From positions 315,001-379,000 of the forward strand of contig NZ_CYSA01000015.1 of NCBI RefSeq assembly GCF_001458355.1: a stretch of DNA of 64,000 nucleotides, written 5' to 3'. Below, in pieces: positions 22,306-30,042 of the stretch (position 1 is its first letter; the number at the start of each line of letters is the position of its first letter). Origin of the DNA: Thalassovita gelatinovora. GTDB lineage: Bacteria > Pseudomonadota > Alphaproteobacteria > Rhodobacterales > Rhodobacteraceae. The notes under the pieces were generated by a model, which did not search any database, was not told the DNA's origin, and was given only the letters and a program-made list of their open reading frames with translations. The position numbers were made by a program, and so were the translations under genes.

Positions 22306-23387
22306 GTCTCCCCCCTTTTGAACTGACCAATCGCATGCGCCACGCGGCGGCAGGACGATTCATCGCCAATGGTGATACGCAGGCAATTCGGCAAACCGTA
22401 GCCGGCAACTTTGCGCACGATCAGCCCTTGGGTTTTCAGATAGGCATCGCAGGCATCGGCTTCGTCTTGATCGGCGAACCGCGCCAGAATGAAATTGGTG
22501 TGCGACGGATCGGACGCGACACCAAGGTCTTCCAGTGCCGTCGCCAACCAGCGACGCAAACGTTCGTTGTCCGATCGGCATTTTTCGGTAAAACTCGTAT
22601 CGCGCAGCGCCGCTTCGGCTGCTGCCAATTGTACGGTGGACAGGTTGAACGGCTGCCGTACCCGGTTTAGCACATCGATAATAGTACGCGGCGCATAGCC
22701 CCAACCGATCCGAAGCCCGCCAAGCCCGTAAATTTTGGAAAAAGTGCGGGTCATGATCACGTTTTCGCTGCGTTCCACCAGCGACACACCACCGTCATAT
22801 CCGGCTTCGAATTCCGCATAAGCCCCGTCGAGCACCAGCAAAGCCCCCGCAGGCAGGCCCTTGGCCAGCTGGGCGCAGGCGTCCAGATCGATCATCGTCC
22901 CGGTCGGGTTGGCCGGGTTGGCGATGAACACAATCCGGGTCTTGTCGGTGCAGGCCGCCAAGATCGCGTCGATATCCACTACCCGGTTCTGTTCCGCCAC
23001 CTTCACTGGGGTCGCGCCACAGGCATGGGCCAGGATCGGATACATGGAAAACCCATGTTCGGTATAGATCACCTCATCCCCAGGACCGGCATAGGACTGG
23101 GCAATGAATTGCAGCACCTCATCCGATCCAACACCGCAAATGACATTGTCCGGATCGACATCGTGGATTTCACCGATGGCAGCGCGCAGTTGGGCATGAT
23201 CGGTCGAGGGATAGCGATGCAATTCATAAGACGCACGGCGGGCAGCCGAAGACGCCTCGGGGCTTGGCCCGTACGGATTTTCGTTCGAGCTGAGCTTCAC
23301 AACATCGGACACGCCTTCGACATGGGCGGCGCCGCCAACATATAGGTCGATTTCCATGATGCCGGGCTGCGGCTTGATCTTGGTCAT
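22302..23387 (-). CDS. hisC: Histidinol-phosphate aminotransferase
   Basis: This PLP enzyme converts imidazole acetol-phosphate and glutamate to histidinol phosphate, and in many bacteria also acts on aromatic 2-oxo acids or prephenate. The 361-residue protein has [12 protein letters not shown] near the N-terminus and the PLP-lysine motif [17 protein letters not shown]. The start at 23387 (MTKIKPQPG) has AGGAGT upstream; the longer frame to 23537 adds 50 atypical residues. Sharing an operon with a prephenate dehydrogenase suggests an aromatic role in addition to histidine. Confidence 0.94.
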   Translation of the reverse strand: MTKIKPQPGIMEIDLYVGGAAHVEGVSDVVKLSSNENPYGPSPEASSAARRASYELHRYPSTDHAQLRAAIGEIHDVDPDNVICGVGSDEVLQFIAQSYAGPGDEVIYTEHGFSMYPILAHACGATPVKVAEQNRVVDIDAILAACTDKTRIVFIANPANPTGTMIDLDACAQLAKGLPAGALLVLDGAYAEFEAGYDGGVSLVERSENVIMTRTFSKIYGLGGLRIGWGYAPRTIIDVLNRVRQPFNLSTVQLAAAEAALRDTSFTEKCRSDNERLRRWLATALEDLGVASDPSHTNFILARFADQDEADACDAYLKTQGLIVRKVAGYGLPNCLRITIGDESSCRRVAHAIGQFKRGET

Positions 23388-23523
23388 GTTCCTGACTCCT
23401 TCGGCCTTCCATAGCAAAGCCGCTCCGGGCAGGGAAAGATCGAACTGACGCAGAACGTCTGCCCATCTCGGAGCAGTTGCCAATGTGCCATGCCCGCCCT
23501 CTTTTCCTGCGAACAAACAAAGA

Positions 23524-23559
23524 AAAACCCGTCGCACGAAGCTTCGTGCGACGGGTTTT
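23524..23559 (-). terminator. Rho-independent terminator of rpsD
   Basis: This is a perfect 36-base palindrome centred on AAGCTT, with arms AAAACCCGTCGCACGAAG and its complement, ending in a run of four T on each strand. It is 30 bases past the rpsD stop. Because it is symmetric it could also stop plus-strand transcription. Confidence 0.88.
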
Positions 23560-23589
23560 CCGAAATTTGGATATTCCGGTGAAGAACCC

Positions 23590-24210
23590 TTAGTTCTTCG
23601 CGTAGAATTCGACCACCAGATTCGGTTCCATCATCACCGGGTAGGGAACATCGCCCAAGCCCGGGGTGCGCACGAAAGTAGCAACCATTTTGGAATGATC
23701 GGCGTCGATGTAATCGGGCACATCGCGCTCGGACAGTTGAACCGCTTCCAACAGAACGGCCAATTGCTTCGACTTTTCACGCACCTCGACCACGTCGCCT
23801 TCTTTGACGCGATAGGACGGGATGTTCACCGGCTGACCGTTGACCAGAACGTGACCATGGTTGACGAACTGACGGGCGGCGAAAACAGTCGGCACGAACT
23901 TGGCGCGGTAAACAACGGCGTCCAAGCGACGTTCCAGCAGGCCGATCAGGTTTTCACCGGTATCGCCTTTGACACGCTCGGCTTCACCGTAGATGCGGCG
24001 GAATTGCTTTTCGGTCAGATCGCCGTAATAGCCCTTCAGCTTCTGCTTGGCGCGCAGCTGGGTACCGAAGTCGGACAGTTTGCCCTTGCGGCGCTGACCG
24101 TGCTGGCCGGGGCCGTATTCGCGACGATTGACGGGGGATTTCGGACGACCCCAGATGTTTTCACCCATCCGGCGGTCAATTTTGTACTTGGCAGACGTGC
24201 GTTTGGTCAC
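23590..24210 (-). CDS. rpsD: 30S ribosomal protein S4
   Basis: S4 is a primary 16S rRNA-binding protein that starts assembly of the small subunit body. The 206-residue sequence begins [21 protein letters not shown] and carries the S4 RNA-binding domain (about 94-155) with [32 protein letters not shown]. The C-terminus ends VEFYAKN as expected. It is a single-gene unit here, away from the alpha operon, as is common in Alphaproteobacteria, and has its own leader and terminator. Confidence 0.98.
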   Translation of the reverse strand: MTKRTSAKYKIDRRMGENIWGRPKSPVNRREYGPGQHGQRRKGKLSDFGTQLRAKQKLKGYYGDLTEKQFRRIYGEAERVKGDTGENLIGLLERRLDAVVYRAKFVPTVFAARQFVNHGHVLVNGQPVNIPSYRVKEGDVVEVREKSKQLAVLLEAVQLSERDVPDYIDADHSKMVATFVRTPGLGDVPYPVMMEPNLVVEFYAKN

Positions 24211-24387
24211 GGCTGATCTCCTTCTTAAGGGCGTCGCCCCGATGGGCGACTATGAAGGGCGTTGTCCTCTTGGCCTTTGGGCCATGACAGGCATCCCCTT
24301 GCAGGGGCCACCAACACCAATGAAGTCGCGCTTATACAAGGGTTCGTGGGGGAGTCAAGTAAAGCAATCAAGGATATCAATCCAACG

Positions 24388-24420
24388 GGCCCAGCAGCGC
24401 AAAGTGCGTTACTCTGGGCC
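24388..24420 (-). terminator. Stem-loop between the Hint-domain gene and rpsD
   Basis: GGCCCAG (24388-24394) pairs with CTGGGCC (24414-24420), with a further small inner stem. It lies six bases past the stop of the Hint-domain gene. No T-run follows, so termination is uncertain. The rest of the gap (24211-24387) shows several GC-rich short stems that could belong to the rpsD leader; I recognise no known leader. Confidence 0.4.
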
Positions 24421-24425
24421 GCGCC

Positions 24426-25490
24426 CTACGCCGCTTCGTACATCAATATCGCCGCTTCCGACTGGCTGAGGTTGCGCCGCGCATAACCGCCATAGGCATG
24501 CGGATCCATTTCCAACTCTGGATATCGCGACAGCAGTCGCATCCGGTCGGTGTCCTCCAATGTCGACAGCGCCGCATTGGATGGGTGGAAGCTTTCTGTT
24601 TCCACCCCATTGGCCCAAAGCACCTGATGACTGCCCAACAGCAGATGGATATAGGTCACTTCGCGCAGCTGCGTGTCGATCTTGATCAGGTCGCCGTCGA
24701 TCAGATCTTCGGCCGAGACCAGCACCTCGGGTGTATTAAACAAGGCGCGGGCGACATCGCCGCGCACCAACATGCGGTGGCTTGGCGACACCAGCAATTC
24801 TTCGTCCGGCCGCTGCACCCCCAATGCGCCCGCGCGGATACGGATTGGACGCAGCTTCGGCATCGCGAACAGCCGCGCGCCGGTCATGCGACGGCTGCCG
24901 ATCCAAAGGATTTCCTCGGCCCCGTTATCCTTGGTCTGAACCCGGTCGCCTTCGCGCAGATCCTCGACCCGTTTCGGGCCCTTCGGGGTTTCGATCCGGG
25001 TGCCGGGGGTAAAACAGATCACCCCACCGCTGCCGGAACTCATGTGATTGGCTTGCATCGCATCCAGCGTGTGATGCACCACCCACAGATCGCGGTTCGA
25101 CGGTGGTATCTGCCCCATGAACATCAGTAAGGGCTGGGCACCATCGCCCACTTCAATAATCGTCAGAGTAAACGTGCGCGACCCGTCGGTGACAACGATA
25201 TTGCTGTCCATCAACGGCTCATCGACCGCGACCGTATCAAGATCGGTCGTGTTCTGTTTTGCTGCCCCCACCAGACGGCGCACCATGCGCGCTGCCCTAC
25301 GGCGGAGATTGGCTTCTCCGTCCGCCTGATCCAAACGTAGCAGTTCTGTCGGCCCGTCCACCCTCACCGCGTCACCATGCCAAGACCAAGAGGTCCCAAC
25401 ACTAAGCGCATGCACCGGGGCGGCTTCTATGCCGTCTACTTTTGTTTGTGACCAGGAAATGACGAACGTGCCGCTAAAGCCCGTTCCCAT
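24426..25490 (-). CDS. Hint domain-containing protein
   Basis: This 354-residue protein has an N-terminal part of about 155 residues without a recognised domain and a C-terminal Hedgehog/intein (Hint) domain. The Hint part starts at Cys159 in VICFTPGTRIETPKG and continues through VEDLREGDRV and SPSHRM to LLLGSHQVLWANGVETESF. The Cys at the splice position and the internal His suggest that self-cleavage is possible. Such free-standing Hint proteins are common in roseobacters and of unknown role. There is no signal peptide. Start ATG 25490. Confidence 0.82.
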   Translation of the reverse strand: MGTGFSGTFVISWSQTKVDGIEAAPVHALSVGTSWSWHGDAVRVDGPTELLRLDQADGEANLRRRAARMVRRLVGAAKQNTTDLDTVAVDEPLMDSNIVVTDGSRTFTLTIIEVGDGAQPLLMFMGQIPPSNRDLWVVHHTLDAMQANHMSSGSGGVICFTPGTRIETPKGPKRVEDLREGDRVQTKDNGAEEILWIGSRRMTGARLFAMPKLRPIRIRAGALGVQRPDEELLVSPSHRMLVRGDVARALFNTPEVLVSAEDLIDGDLIKIDTQLREVTYIHLLLGSHQVLWANGVETESFHPSNAALSTLEDTDRMRLLSRYPELEMDPHAYGGYARRNLSQSEAAILMYEAA

Positions 25491-25632
25491 GCCTGATACC
25501 TGCCTTCAAACTTTTTTTATTGCTAAAATGTTAACAGAGCCGACGGACACTGCAAAGCCCCGACGTGCCTCTTGAGACGCAAAATGTGCAAAATGATCAC
25601 ACTTCGCAGATATTTACCGCGTATCCCTAAAG

Positions 25633-26547
25633 TCAAAAATTCAGATTAAGGCGCACCGAGCCGATAAATTGACCTTCGCCTTGGCCTTCAAATTCCTCGC
25701 CCAGCCAGGTCAACCCGTAAAAACCGCTGCTGTTTTCGCCCTGCCAATGCACCCCGGCACGCAGACGCTGACGGCTGTCGGTCAAGGTATATCCGCGGCT
25801 GGCAGGCAGATAAGTGGACTCCGTCACCTTGGCGATATCGCCACCAATGACGAAAGTGTATCCGGGGTCGGATTTTTGCATGGTGCGGTAACGTTGGCCG
25901 CTGACCGGATCGCGCACCAACACTTCGGCCCGACCGATCTGGCCAATAGTGATATCGGCTCCGGCGCGCAGCATCGTTTCAACCCCGACCCGGGTTTCCA
26001 GAAACGGCCGCAGCGTGGCGACCTGCCCCAGAGCATAATCGCGACCCAATTCCATTACGAATGTAGGATGCACCCCATTGCCGATCTGTCCGGCCAATGT
26101 CGCAGTCGAAGCAGTTTCCACTCCCAAAGCGTCATGCAGCGCGCCCTGAAAATCGTCCAGCCCGGTCATTGGACCAGTCAGAACCATATCCATTCCCATC
26201 GCGATTTCGGTTTCCTGCCGCTGATAATGGGTGTGCAATCCAAAAGACAAGCTTCCCGCATAGGGGCGATCGCCCGCTGCTGGGGAAACCAGATTGTCGG
26301 GACCGATGATTTCGCCATTGATGCGAAATTCCAGCAATTCGCCGAATTTTTCAGGCAAATCTCCGTCCCAGCTGTAGCCATAGATACGGCTGGAAGCGAC
26401 CGATCCGCTATGCCAACGGTCCTGAGTATCACCAATGAAATCATTCGTGACCAAACGGCCATACCCTAACCGGGTCCGGTCACCGGCAAAAGCCTGAGAT
26501 GTCAGAAAAAGCAACCCGAGGGCGGCAGCGGTAAAGAAACGGATCAT
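25633..26547 (-). CDS. LpxR-family lipid A 3'-O-deacylase, outer membrane
   Basis: This 304-residue protein has a signal peptide (MIRFFTAAALGLLFLTSQAFA) and ends in Phe (VRLNLNF), as expected of an outer-membrane beta-barrel. It resembles the DUF2219/LpxR family, which removes the 3'-acyloxyacyl chain of lipid A. The family Asn-Asp pair is visible in VTNDFIGDTQDRWHSGS just after the signal peptide, and SLSFGLHTHYQ supplies further conserved residues. Catalytic activity is inferred from family only. Confidence 0.8.
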   Translation of the reverse strand: MIRFFTAAALGLLFLTSQAFAGDRTRLGYGRLVTNDFIGDTQDRWHSGSVASSRIYGYSWDGDLPEKFGELLEFRINGEIIGPDNLVSPAAGDRPYAGSLSFGLHTHYQRQETEIAMGMDMVLTGPMTGLDDFQGALHDALGVETASTATLAGQIGNGVHPTFVMELGRDYALGQVATLRPFLETRVGVETMLRAGADITIGQIGRAEVLVRDPVSGQRYRTMQKSDPGYTFVIGGDIAKVTESTYLPASRGYTLTDSRQRLRAGVHWQGENSSGFYGLTWLGEEFEGQGEGQFIGSVRLNLNF

Positions 26548-26565
26548 ACGATCACCTTAATCTAG

Positions 26566-26606
26566 CGCCCCCCAGCGTCCTGTCTTGGTAAACGACAGGC
26601 GGGGCG
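26566..26606 (-). promoter_or_regulatory. Long stem-loop in the leader of the LpxR-like gene
   Basis: CGCCCC (26566-26571) pairs with GGGGCG (26601-26606), and the inner CCTGTC (26579-26584) pairs with GACAGG (26594-26599). The structure ends 19 bases upstream of the lpxR-like ATG. It could be an mRNA leader element or a weak terminator of the upstream Lrp gene. No T-run follows. Confidence 0.35.
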
Positions 26607-26732
26607 AATTCTAGTGCAGCGAAGCCACAATCGAATGATTTCGCAGCTTCTTCTGGAAATGCTGCAAGGACCGTGCCCGGTGCCGTTAACCGGTATGTAC
26701 TGGATGAACACCGTTTGTCATATCTGGGCAGG

Positions 26733-27161
26733 CTATTCGATCACGCTGCTCAGAAGCAGGCTGGTTTCGCTGTTGAGCACGCCTTTGACTTCGCGAATTT
26801 CGCGCAAAATCCGGTCGAATTGCTGCAGGCTTTCGGCGCGGACTTCAACCACCAGATCCCAAGCCCCATTGGTGGAATGGATCGATGATACTTCCGGGAT
26901 CGCCCGCAGGGTGCGGATCACCGCGCGCGACATGCTGCCCTGCAGTTCGATCGTGGTGATGGCGCGCACCTGATCTTGCTGGTCGGCATCGGTTTCGATG
27001 GTGAATTTCCGGATCCGCCCGTCGGACACCAAAGCATCGATGCGGGTTTTCACCGTGGTTCGCGACACCCCGGCAATATGCGCCAATTCGGTAATCGAAG
27101 CGCGCGCATTTTCGCGCAACGCGGCAATCAACCGGCGGTCAGTGGTGGTGAGTTCGGGCAT
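26733..27161 (-). CDS. Lrp/AsnC family transcriptional regulator
   Basis: This 142-residue regulator has an N-terminal winged helix-turn-helix (about 5-60, with ITELAHIAGVSRTTVKTRIDAL) and a C-terminal RAM/ligand-binding domain (about 70-140). It diverges from arginase and ornithine cyclodeaminase genes, so it is the likely arginine- or ornithine-responsive regulator of that operon; the effector is inference. An AT-rich palindrome at 27223-27236 lies in the shared promoter region. Confidence 0.88.
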   Translation of the reverse strand: MPELTTTDRRLIAALRENARASITELAHIAGVSRTTVKTRIDALVSDGRIRKFTIETDADQQDQVRAITTIELQGSMSRAVIRTLRAIPEVSSIHSTNGAWDLVVEVRAESLQQFDRILREIREVKGVLNSETSLLLSSVIE

Positions 27162-27222
27162 CTGGTCCTCGCAAACTTATCGTTTTGAAAGTTATGCTTT
27201 CTATTTGATAAAATGAATAGTC

Positions 27223-27236
27223 AAATTGATCAATTT
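27223..27236. promoter_or_regulatory. Palindrome in the Lrp/arginase promoter region
   Basis: AAATTGATCAATTT is a perfect 14-base palindrome in the AT-rich region between the Lrp gene and the arginase gene. Lrp/AsnC regulators bind AT-rich imperfect palindromes, so this is a good operator candidate, 63 bases upstream of the arginase ATG. Confidence 0.55.
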
Positions 27237-27299
27237 ATTGCCTGAAACAAGTCAACAAAGTCAGCAAACTTGCGGAAACTGTCAATTACAGGATCTTCA

Positions 27300-28229
27300 A
27301 TGACCCACTGTTGCCACCTGATAGGCGCCCCAGTTCAAACCGGCGCATCGCAACCCGGATGCCTGATGGGCCCGGCAGCATTTCGTACCGCTGGCCTGCC
27401 TGAAACCCTGCGCCAACTGGGCTGGGACGTGGTCGACCGGGGCAATGTTACCCTGCCCGAAACCGCCGCTATCGACCATGCCAATGGCGCGGTGCATAAT
27501 CTGGCCGAAATGGTCGGCTGGACCCGGGTTTTGTCACAGGCGGCCTATGACGTGATGACCGCCAGCGACATGCCGATTTTCATGGGTGGCGATCATTCGA
27601 TGGCGGCGGGCACTGTCAGTGGCGTTTCGCGCTATGCCGCCGAGCAGAATCGCCCGCTTTTCGTGCTTTGGCTGGACGCCCATCCCGATCTGCATACGCT
27701 CGACAGCACCGGCAGTGGCAACCTGCATGGCACCCCGGTTGCCTATTTCACCGGTCAATCTGGATTTGACATGTTCCCCCCATTGGCCGCACCGGTCGAT
27801 CCGGGCAATATCTGCATGATGGGAATTCGATCGGTCGATCCGGCCGAACATGCCCGGATCAAAGAACTCGGCATCACCGTGCATGATATGCGCACCCTTG
27901 ACGAACGCGGCGTGGCGGCACCGCTGTCCGAATTTCTGGCCCGGGTGGCCGCAGCCAACGGCCTGTTACACGTCAGTCTGGATGTCGATTTCCTCGACCC
28001 TGCCATCGCGCCTGCCGTGGGTACCACCGTGCCCGGCGGTGCCACCTTCCGCGAAGCGCATCTGATCATGGAAATGCTGCATGACAGCGGTTTGGTCGGA
28101 TCGCTCGATTTGGTGGAACTGAATCCTTTCCTCGATGAACGCGGCCGCACGGCGCTGCTGATGACCGATCTGACGGCCAGCCTGTTCGGTCGGCGCGTTC
28201 TGGACCGTATGACCCGGAGTTTCGCATGA
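27300..28229 (+). CDS. rocF: Arginase
   Basis: Arginase hydrolyses L-arginine to ornithine and urea. The 309-residue ureohydrolase has the manganese-binding motifs GGDHSMAAG, WLDAHPDLHT and SLDVDFLDPAIAP in order. The start at ATG 27300 (MTHCCHLIG) is preferred to an upstream TTG at 27270. The stop overlaps the ornithine cyclodeaminase ATG (ATGA), matching a pathway arginine to ornithine to proline. The divergent Lrp-type gene probably controls it. Confidence 0.94.
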   Translation: MTHCCHLIGAPVQTGASQPGCLMGPAAFRTAGLPETLRQLGWDVVDRGNVTLPETAAIDHANGAVHNLAEMVGWTRVLSQAAYDVMTASDMPIFMGGDHSMAAGTVSGVSRYAAEQNRPLFVLWLDAHPDLHTLDSTGSGNLHGTPVAYFTGQSGFDMFPPLAAPVDPGNICMMGIRSVDPAEHARIKELGITVHDMRTLDERGVAAPLSEFLARVAAANGLLHVSLDVDFLDPAIAPAVGTTVPGGATFREAHLIMEMLHDSGLVGSLDLVELNPFLDERGRTALLMTDLTASLFGRRVLDRMTRSFA

Positions 28230-29269
28230 CCCAACCATCGCAAAAGGCACTTGTCCCCTTCGTTTCCGTCGCCAACATGATGGCGCTGGTCAATGCCACC
28301 GGCATCGAACCGATGTTGCGCGATCTGGCGGGCTATATCGAGGCCGATTTCAAACGCTGGCCTGAATTTGACAAAACCCCTCGGGTGGCGTCGCATTCTT
28401 CCGATGGGGTGATCGAACTGATGCCGACGGCGGATGCCGACAATTACGGCTTCAAATACGTCAACGGCCATCCGAAGAACATGAAAGAGGGCTATCAGAC
28501 CGTCACCGCCTTTGGCGTTTTGTCGAGCGTGGCCAATGGTTATCCGATCCTATTGACCGAAATGACGGTGCTGACCGCTTTGCGCACCGCCGCAACCTCG
28601 GCTCTCGTTGGTAAATACCTCGCCCCCAAAGGGGCGCGGGTGATGGCGATGATCGGCAATGGCGCGCAATGCGAATTTCAGGCGATGGCGTTCAAGGCGA
28701 TCTGTGGCATCGACACCGTGCGACTGTACGATGTCGACTCCAAGGCCACCGAAAAGGCCGTGCGCAATCTGACGGATAGCGGGCTGACGGTCATAGCCTG
28801 CAAGTCTGGCGAAGACGCCATCGAAGGTGCGCAGATCATCACCACCTGCACCGCAGACAAACAGTATGCCACCATCCTGACCGATAACATGATCGGAACG
28901 GGGGTGCATATCAACGCCATCGGCGGCGACTGTCCGGGCAAAACTGAACTGCACCGCGATATCCTGCTGCGGTCGGACATTTTCGTGGAATATCCGCCCC
29001 AGACCCGGATTGAAGGCGAAATTCAGCAACTAGACCCCGACCACCCGGTCACCGAGCTGTGGCAGGTGATGCGCGGCGAAGCACAAGGCCGCAGCGATCC
29101 GCGCCAGATCACGCTGTTCGACAGTGTCGGTTTTGCGATCGAGGATTTCAGCGCCCTGCGATTTGTCCATAACAGGATACAGAACACCGCGTTTTTCGAT
29201 CAGCTGGACATGCTGGCCGACCCGGATGACCCGCGCGATCTGTTCGGGATGGTCAGGCGCGCGGCTTGA
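28226..29269 (+). CDS. ocd: Ornithine cyclodeaminase
   Basis: This enzyme converts L-ornithine directly to L-proline and ammonia, using bound NAD. The 347-residue protein belongs to the ornithine cyclodeaminase/mu-crystallin family. TEMTVLTALRTAATSALV carries the substrate-binding Arg, and MAMIGNGAQCEFQAMAF is the Rossmann motif. AIGGDCPGKTEL is also typical of true Ocd enzymes. It follows arginase with a four-base overlap. Its last 17 bases overlap the 3' end of the convergent GT29 gene. Confidence 0.94.
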   Translation: MTQPSQKALVPFVSVANMMALVNATGIEPMLRDLAGYIEADFKRWPEFDKTPRVASHSSDGVIELMPTADADNYGFKYVNGHPKNMKEGYQTVTAFGVLSSVANGYPILLTEMTVLTALRTAATSALVGKYLAPKGARVMAMIGNGAQCEFQAMAFKAICGIDTVRLYDVDSKATEKAVRNLTDSGLTVIACKSGEDAIEGAQIITTCTADKQYATILTDNMIGTGVHINAIGGDCPGKTELHRDILLRSDIFVEYPPQTRIEGEIQQLDPDHPVTELWQVMRGEAQGRSDPRQITLFDSVGFAIEDFSALRFVHNRIQNTAFFDQLDMLADPDDPRDLFGMVRRAA

Positions 29270-29915
29270 TGATCTTCAGCCGCTTGTCTGCCTGCGCCAT
29301 TTCCATGATCAGGCCGCGTTCAGCGTCGAAATCATGCGGGACGTCCTTTGCCGCGCGGTGACCCGACAGCGACAGGCTACTGAAAAAATCAAACCCGTGC
29401 ATCCGGATCTGCGTGAACGGCAGGGCGCACAGCGTCGCCGCCGCGATCATGCCCGTGGATGGGCGCGCATCCAGAACCACGATCAAGTCGGCCGAGATCG
29501 AAACCGGTGTCAGCACGAAGCCGGGGCATTTGGCCAATCCGTAATCCAACCGCTTGCGTTTACTGCTGGCCCAGAACACACGGGCAGGATCAAGATCGCG
29601 TAGCACCTCACGCGGCAACCGGACCGAAGTAAACAACCAATCGGTCCGAGCCCCGTGGCTGATCGTCACCCGCCCCGGGGCGGTGTTCAACCGCACCACG
29701 ATGTCGGCGGCGTCGATCTGTGCGCCCTGTTCGGTATTGGCCAGTGAGCGGGCATTACCAACCAGTGCCACGGTTTTCCCCTTAGCCTCATCGGCCAGAG
29801 CATCGAACGGTAAGGAAAAAGCCGCCAAAACGGCTTCATCGCCGGTTCTTTTAGCCAGTTGAAAACGCATCCAACCGGGGGTCGGTGTGATGATATCAGT
29901 CAGATTTTTGGACAT
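29253..29915 (-). CDS. Glycosyltransferase family 29 (sialyltransferase-like) protein
   Basis: This 220-residue protein resembles GT29 sialyltransferases, a family best known from eukaryotes. The large sialylmotif-like stretch is VALVGNARSLANTEQGAQID followed by ADIVVRLN (about residues 47-75). The small-motif-like stretch is PSTGMIAAATLCALPF followed by IRMHGFDFF. A conserved His-rich end (LSGHRAAKDVPHDFDAE) could hold the VS-motif His. There is no membrane anchor. The donor and acceptor are unknown; CMP-sialic acid or a related sugar is only a family inference. The start at 29915 (MSKNLTDI) is chosen; 29960 is a less likely alternative. Confidence 0.72.
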   Translation of the reverse strand: MSKNLTDIITPTPGWMRFQLAKRTGDEAVLAAFSLPFDALADEAKGKTVALVGNARSLANTEQGAQIDAADIVVRLNTAPGRVTISHGARTDWLFTSVRLPREVLRDLDPARVFWASSKRKRLDYGLAKCPGFVLTPVSISADLIVVLDARPSTGMIAAATLCALPFTQIRMHGFDFFSSLSLSGHRAAKDVPHDFDAERGLIMEMAQADKRLKIIKPRA

Positions 29916-30042
29916 GGGATCGTGGAACGCCTGTCGGTGGCCGAACGGATTTCGGGGCAAAGTCCACAGACTTTGCCCGATCTGGTCCCCGAGGGAAAGC
30001 CACCATCAACAAAAGCGGCGCTCTCTTTCTACCTTCTGACGC

